From assembly GCF_004114935.1 (NCBI RefSeq), contig NZ_CP022221.1:806001-870000 (forward strand): a DNA stretch of 64,000 nt. Direction: 5' to 3'. The position numbers and the translations under genes were made by a program. Numbering within the stretch: position 1 is the stretch's first letter; every line of letters starts with the position of its first letter. Shown here one piece after another: positions 29,095-36,785 of the stretch. The stretch is from Bradyrhizobium zhanjiangense. GTDB lineage: Bacteria > Pseudomonadota > Alphaproteobacteria > Rhizobiales > Xanthobacteraceae. The notes under the pieces were generated by a model. It was not told where the DNA came from. It worked only from the letters and a program-made list of their open reading frames with translations, and ran no database searches.

Positions 29095-30813
29095 CTAACT
29101 CACCACCCCCTGCGCGCCCCGAATCAGCTTCCCCGGCCGGCGCCCGGTCGCCTCGCCCTGCCGCCGCGTCACCACGCCGGACACGATCGTCGCCTCATAG
29201 CCGTCGACATCCTGCAACAAGCGTCGGCCGCCGACCGGCAGGTCGTAATGCACCTTCGGCGGATGCAGATGCAGGCGGTCGTAGTCGATCACATTGACGT
29301 CGGCCTTGTAGCCGGGCGCAATCAATCCGCGATCGGTGAGGCCGACCGAGAGCGCGGTCTTGCGCGACTGCGCCGCGACCACGAACGGGATCGACAGTTT
29401 CTCGCCGCGCTTGCGGTCCCGCGTCCAGTGCGTCAGCAGATAGGTCGGGAAGCTGGCATCGCAGATGATGCCGCAATGCGCGCCGCCGTCGGACAGGCCG
29501 GGCACCGATTGCGGATCGATCAGCATCTCGCGCGTCGCATCCAAGTTGCCGTCGGAATAGTTGAGGAAGGGCACGTAGAGCATGCCGCGGCCCTCGTCCG
29601 ACAGCATCGCATCGTAAGCGAGCTCCTCCGGCTGCCGGCCCTGCCTGCGCGCCTGCGGCCCAAGCGCGTTCTCCGGCGGCTGCTCGTAGTCGGGGGGATC
29701 GCCGAGCAAGAACATCTTGTCGTAGTTGGGCCGGAAGAACAGCGGATCGTCGGTCGCGGTCGCCGTCTCGCTCAGGATCGCCTTGCGCACATCGGACTGA
29801 TGCAGCCGCGCGAGGCGCTCCTGCAGCGGCAGATGCGCGATCGCCTTGTAGCTCGGATGGGTCTGGAACGGGTTGCGCGACAGCTCGAGCCCGAGCAACA
29901 GGCCCACCGGGCGCGCCGCGATCTGCGCGGTGATGGAGAGGCCGCGCTGTGCGGCCGCATTGATCTCGTCCAGCGTCTGGCGCCAGCGCTGCGGCGCCTT
30001 GTCGTTCTGGGTGATCGAGAACGAGATCGGGCATTTGGTGGCATCCGCCACCCGCAGCATCATCGGCAGGTCCTCGTGGATGGTGGAGAGATCGAGCACG
30101 AATTGCAGCACGCTGCGGCCCTGCCGATGCATCGCGCCGGCGATCGCGGTGAGCTCGTCCTCGCCCGCCTTCAGGGTCGGCGTGAAATCGCCGGTCGAGG
30201 TGCGATGATTGAGCGTGCGCGAGGTCGAGAAGCCGAGCGCGCCGGAGCGCACGGCCTCGCCCGCGAGCCTCGCCATCGCCGCGTTGTCCTCGGCGGTCGA
30301 GGGATCGCGGCGCGCGCCGCGCTCGCCCATGACATAGACGCGCAGCGCCGCATGCGGCAGTTGCGCGCCGACGTCGATGTCGAAATCGCGCTTGGAGAGC
30401 CAGTCCATGTAGTCCGGAAAGCTCTCCCAGGCCCAGGGAATCCCGGCGCTCAGCACGGGCTCGGGAATGTCTTCGACACCTTCCATCAGCTGGATCAGGC
30501 GGGTGTGGTCGGCAGGCCTGCACGGCGCAAAACCGACGCCGCAATTGCCCATGATCGCGGTGGTGACGCCGTTCTGCGAGGATGGCGTGATGTCCTGGCT
30601 CCAGGTCACCTGCCCGTCGTAATGGGTGTGCACGTCGACGAAACCCGGCGTCACCAGTTTGCCGCGCGCGTCGATCTCCTCCTTGCCCTTGGCCGAAACC
30701 TTTCCGACCTCGCTGATCCTGCCGCCGGTGATGGCAACGTCGGCCTCGAACAATTCGCCCCCGCGCCCATCCGCAACGGTGCCGCCGCGGATCACGAGAT
30801 CAGGATTGGTCAT
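29095..30813 (-). CDS. Amidohydrolase family 3 protein (N-acyl-D-amino-acid deacylase type)
   Basis: This 572-residue metal-dependent hydrolase starts MTNPDLVIRGGTVADGRG, the typical N-terminal strand. VTPGFVDVHTHYDGQVTW carries the HxH metal motif. Further metal-site regions include GFSTSRTLNH and the C-terminal FSDGGAHCGIICDAS and LSVGLTDRGLIAPGYKADV. Related enzymes remove acyl groups from N-acyl-D-amino acids, or act on dipeptides or hydantoins. ATG 30813 has GGGAAG upstream. It stands alone between two repeats, so its physiological substrate cannot be inferred. Confidence 0.9.
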   Translation of the reverse strand: MTNPDLVIRGGTVADGRGGELFEADVAITGGRISEVGKVSAKGKEEIDARGKLVTPGFVDVHTHYDGQVTWSQDITPSSQNGVTTAIMGNCGVGFAPCRPADHTRLIQLMEGVEDIPEPVLSAGIPWAWESFPDYMDWLSKRDFDIDVGAQLPHAALRVYVMGERGARRDPSTAEDNAAMARLAGEAVRSGALGFSTSRTLNHRTSTGDFTPTLKAGEDELTAIAGAMHRQGRSVLQFVLDLSTIHEDLPMMLRVADATKCPISFSITQNDKAPQRWRQTLDEINAAAQRGLSITAQIAARPVGLLLGLELSRNPFQTHPSYKAIAHLPLQERLARLHQSDVRKAILSETATATDDPLFFRPNYDKMFLLGDPPDYEQPPENALGPQARRQGRQPEELAYDAMLSDEGRGMLYVPFLNYSDGNLDATREMLIDPQSVPGLSDGGAHCGIICDASFPTYLLTHWTRDRKRGEKLSIPFVVAAQSRKTALSVGLTDRGLIAPGYKADVNVIDYDRLHLHPPKVHYDLPVGGRRLLQDVDGYEATIVSGVVTRRQGEATGRRPGKLIRGAQGVVS

Positions 30814-30862
30814 GCGTTTCTTCCCGTCTGTTTTGTTGTTGTTTGCGCAATTCTCTCTACTC

Positions 30863-31005
30863 GTCGTCCCGGACAAGCGCGCATCAAGCGCGCGCAGATC
30901 CGGGACCCATAACCACCGAATTGTGTTTGGCGAAGACTCGGAGTGACCAGTCTCGCGCGACGACTCCTTCCTGGGGTAATGGGTCCTGGCGTTCGCCAGG
31001 ACGAC
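30863..31005. repeat. Family 1 palindromic repeat, copy 6
   Basis: This copy mixes the two arm types: a GTCGTCCCGGACAAGCGCGC left arm and a CCTGGCGTTCGCCAGGACGA right arm, with GTTTGGCGAAGACTCGG in the middle. The mixed arms do not pair fully with each other, which suggests recombination between copies. Confidence 0.87.
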
Positions 31006-31019
31006 AGATGAATTCGTGG

Positions 31020-32228
31020 CTACACCGCGGCTTGCCGCTTCCGCTCCGTGAACGGTGACAGCACCACCGTCGCCACCATGAAGATCACGGAGGCGCCGAA
31101 CACCCAATGCGGCGCGCTCTGGTCCATGATCCAGCCGAACAGCAGCGGGCTGACGATGCCGCCGAGATTGAATCCGGTGGAGACGATGCCGAAGGCGCGG
31201 CCGGCAGCGCCCGGAGGTGCGGCATTGCGGACCAGCATGTCACGCGAGGGTGCGATCACGCCGCTGAGGAAGCCGGCGGCCGTCATGGCAGTGGTGAGAG
31301 CCCAGCCGGGCAGCGTGGCGAGTGCGATCAGCAGCACGATCGCCGCATTCGCGGCAAAGCAGGCCGCGGCGGCCTGGCCGTGGCGCTCAGTCCGGTCGGC
31401 GAGGAAGCCGCCCGCGAGCACGCCGATGGCGCTGGCGCCGAGGAACGCCGTCAGCGCGACATTGGCGGCGGAGTAGGAGGCGCCGTAGCCGCTCATCAGC
31501 GCTACCACGCCGAAATTGTTGATGCCGGCGACCGACAGGCTCAGCAGCATGAACAGCGCGGTCAGCGTGATCAGCGCCGGCGTGATGACGGCCTGTTTTG
31601 GCGCGTTCGCGCTGCCCGGCTTCTTCTTATGCGCGCCGGCGTCGGGAATGTTCATGGCGATCAGCAGCAGCGCCACCGCGACACCGATCGCGCCCGAGGC
31701 GATCAGCGCCCCAGTGCCGCCGGACAAGGTGACGAGCGCCGCCACGATGGCCGGTGCGACGGCGCCGCCGAGAAAGCCGGCAAAGGTATGGATCGAAAAG
31801 GCGCGGCCCATCCGCGCCTCGTCCATGTGCTCGGCCAGGATCGCGTAATCGGCCGGATGATAGACGCTGTTGGCGAGGCCCAGCAGCACGGCGCAGGCGA
31901 TCAGCGAGGCGTAGCTGAGGTGCAGGCCAAGCAAGATCAGCGCGACGCCGCCGAGCGCGAGTCCGGCCAGCAGAATTCGCCGCGCGCCAAAATGATCGAC
32001 GAGATAGCCGGTCGGCGCCTGCGTCAATCCCGATACCACCGCAAACACGGTGAGGGCGAAGCCGAGCTCGATATAGCCGACGCCGAGCTGGCTCTTGAGG
32101 AACGGGAACAGCATCGGCAGCACCAGCAGGTGGAAATGGCTGACCCAATGCGCGATCGAAATCCCCGTCAGCGTGCGCAGCGCGCTGTCCGCCTTGCCTT
32201 GCTGCGCTGCGGCGAGAACGTCGACCAT
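31020..32228 (-). CDS. MFS transporter, fosmidomycin-resistance (Fsr)-like
   Basis: This 402-residue, 12-helix protein has the Fsr-type first helix AHWVSHFHLLVLPMLFP, the loop QAPTGYLVDHFGARR and the helix 4/5 sequence LLGLANSVYHPADYAILAEH, which is very characteristic of that group. Fsr exports fosmidomycin when expressed in E. coli; most relatives have no known substrate. It lies behind a family 1 repeat and is transcribed alone. Confidence 0.88.
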   Translation of the reverse strand: MVDVLAAAQQGKADSALRTLTGISIAHWVSHFHLLVLPMLFPFLKSQLGVGYIELGFALTVFAVVSGLTQAPTGYLVDHFGARRILLAGLALGGVALILLGLHLSYASLIACAVLLGLANSVYHPADYAILAEHMDEARMGRAFSIHTFAGFLGGAVAPAIVAALVTLSGGTGALIASGAIGVAVALLLIAMNIPDAGAHKKKPGSANAPKQAVITPALITLTALFMLLSLSVAGINNFGVVALMSGYGASYSAANVALTAFLGASAIGVLAGGFLADRTERHGQAAAACFAANAAIVLLIALATLPGWALTTAMTAAGFLSGVIAPSRDMLVRNAAPPGAAGRAFGIVSTGFNLGGIVSPLLFGWIMDQSAPHWVFGASVIFMVATVVLSPFTERKRQAAV

Positions 32229-32346
32229 TACAGTTCCGTCTTGCGTCCGAAAGGGAGGCGCAAACTATCGGGCACAGCGGTTATTTGTCCATGAACGCAG
32301 GCGCATGGCAGGTAGCGCGGGCGGTGGACGTGAGAACGCCTCCTAC

Positions 32347-32512
32347 GTCGTCCTGGACAAGCGCAGCCCCAGACAACGCGCAGCGTTGTCTGGAGCGGAG
32401 CGCCGATCCAGGACCCATTACCCCAGGGAGCAGTTTGGCGAAGATTCGGAGTTGCTTCCTCGCCCCACCATTCCGCGCTGGGGTAATGGGTCCTGGCTTT
32501 CGCCAGGACGAC
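32347..32512. repeat. Family 1 palindromic repeat, copy 7 with an inserted stem
   Basis: The left arm GTCGTCCTGGACAAGCGCAG is followed by an extra inverted repeat, AGACAACGCGCAGCGTTGTCT at about 32372-32392, before GATCCAGGACCCATTACCCC. The middle is GTTTGGCGAAGATTCGG and the right arm GGGGTAATGGGTCCTGGC ... GCCAGGACGAC. It occupies half of the 336-base gap 32229-32564; nothing else is seen there. Confidence 0.88.
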
Positions 32513-32564
32513 GGCGGAGGGTGAGGCGCCAATGCGCGCTCAAACTCAGCCCGCCGGCACCGCC

Positions 32565-32735
32565 TCACAACGGCTCGTCGTCCGGCCCGTAGCGGTCGCG
32601 CTTCGGCGTTGCGATGTCGCCGTCTTCATAGTCGTCGTCGATCTCGCGCGGCGGCAGGGGCTTTTTTGCCTTGTCGCTCGGCGCTCTGTTGTCCGCGATT
32701 TTGGGCGGCTGGCTCGGCTTGCCGGTCTTGGCCAT
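32565..32735 (-). CDS. Small charged hypothetical protein, 56 residues
   Basis: The protein reads MAKTGKPSQPPKIADNRAPS and ends in RYGPDDEPL. It has a lysine/proline-rich front half and an acidic stretch (DDDYEDGD) in the back half, with no membrane segment and no cysteine. It is probably disordered. I recognise no family. The start at 32735 was preferred over GTG or ATG codons further upstream because the low-complexity pattern begins there. It precedes no operon partner. The call is moderate because short frames in GC-rich DNA can be spurious. Confidence 0.55.
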   Translation of the reverse strand: MAKTGKPSQPPKIADNRAPSDKAKKPLPPREIDDDYEDGDIATPKRDRYGPDDEPL

Positions 32736-32818
32736 GGCTGGTTCCGGATGGTGATGCTGCACCCGATCCTATCCGGACAATATGTGCGGTACCTGACCTA
32801 TCGCAAGAAGGGGGCCGT

Positions 32819-33856
32819 TCAGTGCATCACCGGGCCGCCCGCCTTCTTCCAGGCATCCAGGCCGCCGGCGATATGGGCGGTGTTGGAAAGGCCGGCCTCC
32901 TTGGCGGCGGCCACCGCCATCGCCGAGCGTTCGCCGAAGGCGCAGAAAAACACGACGCGGCGGCCGGTGGCGGCCGCGACTTCGCGCAGCATGCCGCCGG
33001 GCTTGAGGCTCTCCTCCACGGATTGATAGGGCGTGTGCAGCGCGCCTTCGAGCATGCCGTGCTTCATCCGCTCGTTGCTCTCGCGCAGATCGACCAGCAG
33101 GACGTCGGGACGGCCAAGGATGCGGATCGCTTCGATCGCGCTGAGCGCGCGGCCCTCTTTCTCGAGCTCCTCCTGATGCAGGCCGACATGCATGTTGGCG
33201 GGGACCGCCACATCCATCATCTTCGGATTGGGCAGCTTCAGATTGGCCATCAGCTCGATATATTCATCGACCGACCGCACCTGGAGCCGCGGATTGTAGC
33301 GCTTCTCCTCGCCGATGGTGGAGACGGTATCGCCCTTGTAGTCGTGCGCCGGGAACACCATCGTCTCGTCCGGCAGCTTGAGCAGGCGATTGAAGATCGA
33401 CTCGTATTGCGCGCGCGAAGAACCGTTCTGGAAATCGGTGCGGCCGGTGCCGCGGATCAGAAGCGTGTCGCCGGTGAAAACGCGGTCGCCCATCAGATAG
33501 GAGTAGGAATCGTCGGTGTGGCCGGGCGTGTACATCACGTCGAGCGACAGGCCCTCGATCGTCACCTTGTCGCCGTCGGCGACCCGCATCGCCACGACGT
33601 CGGCCTTGGTCTGGTCGCCCATCACGGTCATGCAATGGGTGCGGTCGCGCAGCTCGCCGAGACCGGTGACGTGGTCAGCGTGCAGATGGGTGTCGACCGC
33701 CTTGACCAGCTTGAGGTCGAGCTCGCGCAGCAGCTGGCAGTAGCGATCGACCTTCTCCAGCACGGGATCGAGGATCAGCGCCTCGCCGCCTGGACGGCTC
33801 GCAACGAGATAGCTGTAGGTGCCCGAAACGCTGTCGAAGAGCTGGCGGAAGATCAT
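32819..33856 (-). CDS. Persulfide dioxygenase-rhodanese fusion protein
   Basis: This 345-residue protein combines two sulfur enzymes. Residues 1 to about 230 form an ETHE1-like metallo-beta-lactamase domain with THLHADH (56-62), TPGHTDDS and FPAHDYKG, which bind the single iron and oxidise glutathione persulfide to sulfite. Residues about 245-345 form a rhodanese domain with the active-site loop CAFGERS (cysteine near 305), which moves sulfane sulfur between thiols. The layout matches the bifunctional Blh-type enzymes. It lies just downstream of the sox cluster on the same strand (273-base gap) and fits a role in clearing sulfane sulfur in the cytoplasm. Confidence 0.92.
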   Translation of the reverse strand: MIFRQLFDSVSGTYSYLVASRPGGEALILDPVLEKVDRYCQLLRELDLKLVKAVDTHLHADHVTGLGELRDRTHCMTVMGDQTKADVVAMRVADGDKVTIEGLSLDVMYTPGHTDDSYSYLMGDRVFTGDTLLIRGTGRTDFQNGSSRAQYESIFNRLLKLPDETMVFPAHDYKGDTVSTIGEEKRYNPRLQVRSVDEYIELMANLKLPNPKMMDVAVPANMHVGLHQEELEKEGRALSAIEAIRILGRPDVLLVDLRESNERMKHGMLEGALHTPYQSVEESLKPGGMLREVAAATGRRVVFFCAFGERSAMAVAAAKEAGLSNTAHIAGGLDAWKKAGGPVMH

Positions 33857-33983
33857 GGCAGGACCCGGCGTGGAACTGATTTCGAGGATTCTACTACGTC
33901 GGGGACCAGGAAGAGAAGCAATTCACTGTGTAGAGAAGAAAATTTGGAAGATTTTTATTGCGGGTGCGGGCAACCCTACGCTC

Positions 33984-34089
33984 GCTGTCATCGCCCGCGA
34001 AGGCGGGCGATCCAGTACTCCGAGACGGCGAAGGGTACGGAGGGGCCGCGGCATACTGGATTCCCCGCCTGCGCAGGGAATGACAGCGA
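33984..34089. repeat. Family 5 repeat (CTGTCATCGCCCGCGAAGG type), copy 1
   Basis: The left arm is GCTGTCATCGCCCGCGAAGG with GGGCGATCCAGTA. The right part is ATACTGGATTCCCCGCCTGC ending GGGAATGACAGC. It lies between the DsrE-like gene and the persulfide dioxygenase gene and may end transcription of the sox operon. Confidence 0.8.
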
Positions 34090-34129
34090 GGGCGCGCGGC
34101 GGCGTGCCACAAACTCCGGACAGCCGCCC

Positions 34130-34588
34130 CTACGGCCGCACCACCGTGTACCCGTTCTCCGCCAAAAACAGGATCTGCCCGACTCCGACCTGCACCGGCG
34201 TGGCAGCTTGGATGAACTCCGGCCGCTTGCCGGTCTCCCGCTCGAGCGTGTCGACAGTGTTGAGGCAGATGTCGAAGCGCACGCCCTGTGCGATCAGGCT
34301 CTCGACCTGCCTGCGGCGCTCGCTGCCGGATAGCAGCAAATCGATGCCGGGACCGAACGCCACCACCTCGATCGCGATCTTGTCGGGATCGTAAGCCTTC
34401 AGCAAGTTATTGGCGACGCTCAAGACCAGCGCCTGCTTCCTCGCATCGCCGTCGGAGAGCTGGAGCACGACCTTGTGCTCGGCGAACGGCTTGTCCTGCA
34501 GCGGCACCTGCTGGGCAGAAGCCTGTGGGATCGCTGCCCAGACGAGCACTGCCAGCAGCATCGCGGATAAGTGTTGCGACCGCATCAT
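34130..34588 (-). CDS. DsrE-family protein with signal peptide
   Basis: This 152-residue protein has a signal sequence (about MMRSQHLSAMLLAVLVWAAI, cleaved near ASA|Q), so it should be periplasmic. The mature part has the DsrE/F-like pattern KVVLQLSDGDARKQALVLSV, IEVVAFGPGIDLLL and VRFDICLNTVDTL. The only cysteine of the mature part is in the last of these, at the position used for sulfur binding in DsrE proteins. ATG 34588 overlaps the soxB stop (ATGA), so it is part of the sox operon. It may carry or trap sulfane sulfur released from SoxYZ; this is inference. Confidence 0.85.
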   Translation of the reverse strand: MMRSQHLSAMLLAVLVWAAIPQASAQQVPLQDKPFAEHKVVLQLSDGDARKQALVLSVANNLLKAYDPDKIAIEVVAFGPGIDLLLSGSERRRQVESLIAQGVRFDICLNTVDTLERETGKRPEFIQAATPVQVGVGQILFLAENGYTVVRP

Positions 34589-36336
34589 CCCTTTGCTGCA
34601 ATGCCTGGATTGCCCTCGACCCCTTTCAGCGCGACGCCGGAGCCGAGCCGCTCCTGAAACATCCGGCCCGAGCGCAGATATTTGCCGACGACGTCCCACA
34701 CCGGCGCACCCTGCTGGCCGTTGATCGAGGCCCAGCCTGCGACCTTGTAGCGATGGCTGGCGCTGAGCGCCGCGCCGCTACTGAGCTTCAGCTCGGAGAT
34801 CCGGCTGCCGATCGCGGCGTCCGGCGTGCAGGTGTAGCTGAGCCCGCCGGCGCGCACCATGTCGCCACCCTGCTGGTAATAGGGATCGGCGTTGAAGAGG
34901 TTGTCGCAGATGTCCTCCAGCACGTCCTTGATCTGTGCGCCGGTCATCTCCTGCACATAGGTCTCGGGATAGCTGATCGCGGTTTCCGCGAGCAGATCCT
35001 CCATGGTCAGCGCCTGGCCTGACAGCGCGGTGACGCCCCAGCGGAAGCCCGGCGACAGCGCGATCTCGGCATCGAGCTCAGTGCGCAGCGCCGTGCAGAT
35101 CAGCTCGTCGACGGGCCCGGAGAAATTGCCGCGGCGGTAGAGCAGGCGATCCGGCGTTGCAATCTTCTCCGACCAGTCGGTCACGTGCGGCGCGCGCAGC
35201 CGGCCGATCAGCTCGGCCATCCCAGGATCCGGCTTCAGCAGCTCGGAGAAGACCGGCAGCAGGTGATAATGAACGTCGCTGACCTTGCCCTTGCCGATCG
35301 CGAGATCGAGCACGGCCAGAAATTTTCCGTTGGAGCCGGCATTGGTGACGAGCGTGGTGCCACCGGCGTTCTTCACGGGAATCGGCTGCGGCACCGCGTC
35401 ATGGGTATGGCCGCCGAGGATGACATCGATGCCGGTGACGCGGCTTGCGAGCTTGAGGTCGACGTCCATGCCGTTGTGCGACAGCAGGATGACGGCATCG
35501 ACCTTGTCGGTGCCGCGCAAGGCATCGACATGCTTCTGCAACTCCTCCTCGCGGATGCCAAAGGTCCAGTCCGGCGTGAACCGCTTGGGATGCGCGATCG
35601 GCACATAGGGGAAAGCCTGGCCGACGATTGCGACGCGATGGCCACCGAGCTCTTTGATGATCGACGGCTTGAACACGCGCCCGCTGGCCTTGTCGAAGGC
35701 GGGGGCGTCGTTGAACGCGGCCTCTTCGCTCAGGAACACGTTCTGCGCCAGAAACTCGCCCTTGAAGCGCTCGAGATTGTCGCGCAGCGCCTGCTCGCCA
35801 TAGGTGAATTCCCAATGCCCGGTCATCGCCTCGATGCCGAGCAGATTGGCGACCTCGACCATGTCGCGGCCCTGCATGACGTTGGCGAGCCCCGTGCCTT
35901 GCCAGAGGTCGCCGCCGTCGACGAGCACCGAATGCTTTTCCCCGGCGTCGGCGCGCAAGCGGTCGACCAGCGTCTTCAGATAGGCAAAGCCGCCGAGCTT
36001 GCCGAAGCGGCCCGCGGATTTCTCAAACTCGAAGCAGGTGAAGGCATAGGCATCCGCACTGTCGGACCGAATGCCGAAGCGCTCCAGGAAGGCGCGCCCG
36101 ACCAGATGCGGCGGCCGCCCCGCCATCTCGCCGATGCCGATATTGACGCTGGGCTCGCGAAAAAAGACTGGGTTGAGCTGCGCATGCGTGTCGGTGATGT
36201 GCAGAATGCGCGCATTGCCGAAGCGCTCGATGTCATAGATGCTCGCGGTGTCGGCGCCGCGCGCGAGCCGCGGCAGTCCAACAGATGCGACGGCAAGACC
36301 TGCGCTCTTCAGGAAATCGCGGCGCCGGATAGCCAT
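34585..36336 (-). CDS. soxB: SoxB, thiosulfohydrolase
   Basis: This 583-residue periplasmic dimanganese enzyme hydrolyses sulfate off the SoxYZ-bound S-thiosulfonate. It starts with a Tat signal MAIRRRDFLKSAG. The metallophosphatase-like domain has HITDTHAQLNP, VDGGDLWQGTGLAN, the SoxB hallmark GHWEFTYG, LLSHNGMDVD and VILGGHTHDAVP. The C-terminal 5'-nucleotidase domain follows. ATG 36336 was chosen for the RR signal and a GGAG upstream. A rhizobial repeat lies between it and soxK. SoxB is the diagnostic gene of the Sox system. Confidence 0.97.
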   Translation of the reverse strand: MAIRRRDFLKSAGLAVASVGLPRLARGADTASIYDIERFGNARILHITDTHAQLNPVFFREPSVNIGIGEMAGRPPHLVGRAFLERFGIRSDSADAYAFTCFEFEKSAGRFGKLGGFAYLKTLVDRLRADAGEKHSVLVDGGDLWQGTGLANVMQGRDMVEVANLLGIEAMTGHWEFTYGEQALRDNLERFKGEFLAQNVFLSEEAAFNDAPAFDKASGRVFKPSIIKELGGHRVAIVGQAFPYVPIAHPKRFTPDWTFGIREEELQKHVDALRGTDKVDAVILLSHNGMDVDLKLASRVTGIDVILGGHTHDAVPQPIPVKNAGGTTLVTNAGSNGKFLAVLDLAIGKGKVSDVHYHLLPVFSELLKPDPGMAELIGRLRAPHVTDWSEKIATPDRLLYRRGNFSGPVDELICTALRTELDAEIALSPGFRWGVTALSGQALTMEDLLAETAISYPETYVQEMTGAQIKDVLEDICDNLFNADPYYQQGGDMVRAGGLSYTCTPDAAIGSRISELKLSSGAALSASHRYKVAGWASINGQQGAPVWDVVGKYLRSGRMFQERLGSGVALKGVEGNPGIAAKG

Positions 36337-36377
36337 CTCAAATTCTCCGCGCCCCCGACGCTGTCGACTGTTCCACA

Positions 36378-36455
36378 AGCATGATCCGCTTTAGCGCAAA
36401 GTGTGGTGCGGCTTTCCGACAAGATCGTGCTCAAAGAATGATCTGGAGCACGATG
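36378..36455. repeat. Rhizobiales-type intergenic repeat (AGCATGATCC ... AAGATCGTGCTC), single copy
   Basis: The sequence AGCATGATCCGCTTTAGCGC, then AAAGTGTGGTGCGGCTTTCC and GACAAGATCGTGCTCAAAG resembles a palindromic element I know from many Rhizobiales intergenic regions. It forms a stem between GCATGATC and GATCGTGC. It is inserted in the sox operon between soxK and soxB. Confidence 0.55.
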
Positions 36456-36476
36456 TTCTCGCGCGCCAGGCCCAGT

Positions 36477-36785
36477 CTAGCGGATTTCCATCGCCTTCCA
36501 GGCTTCTTTTTCGGAATTTGCCTGAAAGATCGACGCCTTGGCCAGCGCCTCGGCCTCTTTCGCTGCGGCGAATGCGCGGTCGTAATCGCCGCCCTCAGCC
36601 GCCTTCTTCGCCGCCGCCAGGGTCGAGACCGTCGTGGTCCATTGGTGACGCAGGCTGGCCGCCTCCTTGGCTGCGGCTTCCGCGGCGGCATAGGCGGCCT
36701 TGTAGTCCGCTTCCGTTGCCGCGTGCGCCGAGGGCAGCGCGATGGTTAACGCAAGCAATATGGCGAGGAGACCTGTCCGCTTCAT
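36477..36785 (-). CDS. soxK: SoxXA-binding protein (SoxK)
   Basis: This 102-residue periplasmic protein has a signal peptide (MKRTGLLAILLALTIALPSA|HA) followed by an alanine-rich helical part. ADYKAAYAAAEAA and GGDYDRAFAAAKEAEALAKA form two helices likely to pair as a hairpin. This small protein stabilises the SoxX-SoxA cytochrome complex in several bacteria and is usually encoded beside soxA. ATG 36785 overlaps the soxA stop by four bases, which decides the start. Confidence 0.85.
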   Translation of the reverse strand: MKRTGLLAILLALTIALPSAHAATEADYKAAYAAAEAAAKEAASLRHQWTTTVSTLAAAKKAAEGGDYDRAFAAAKEAEALAKASIFQANSEKEAWKAMEIR

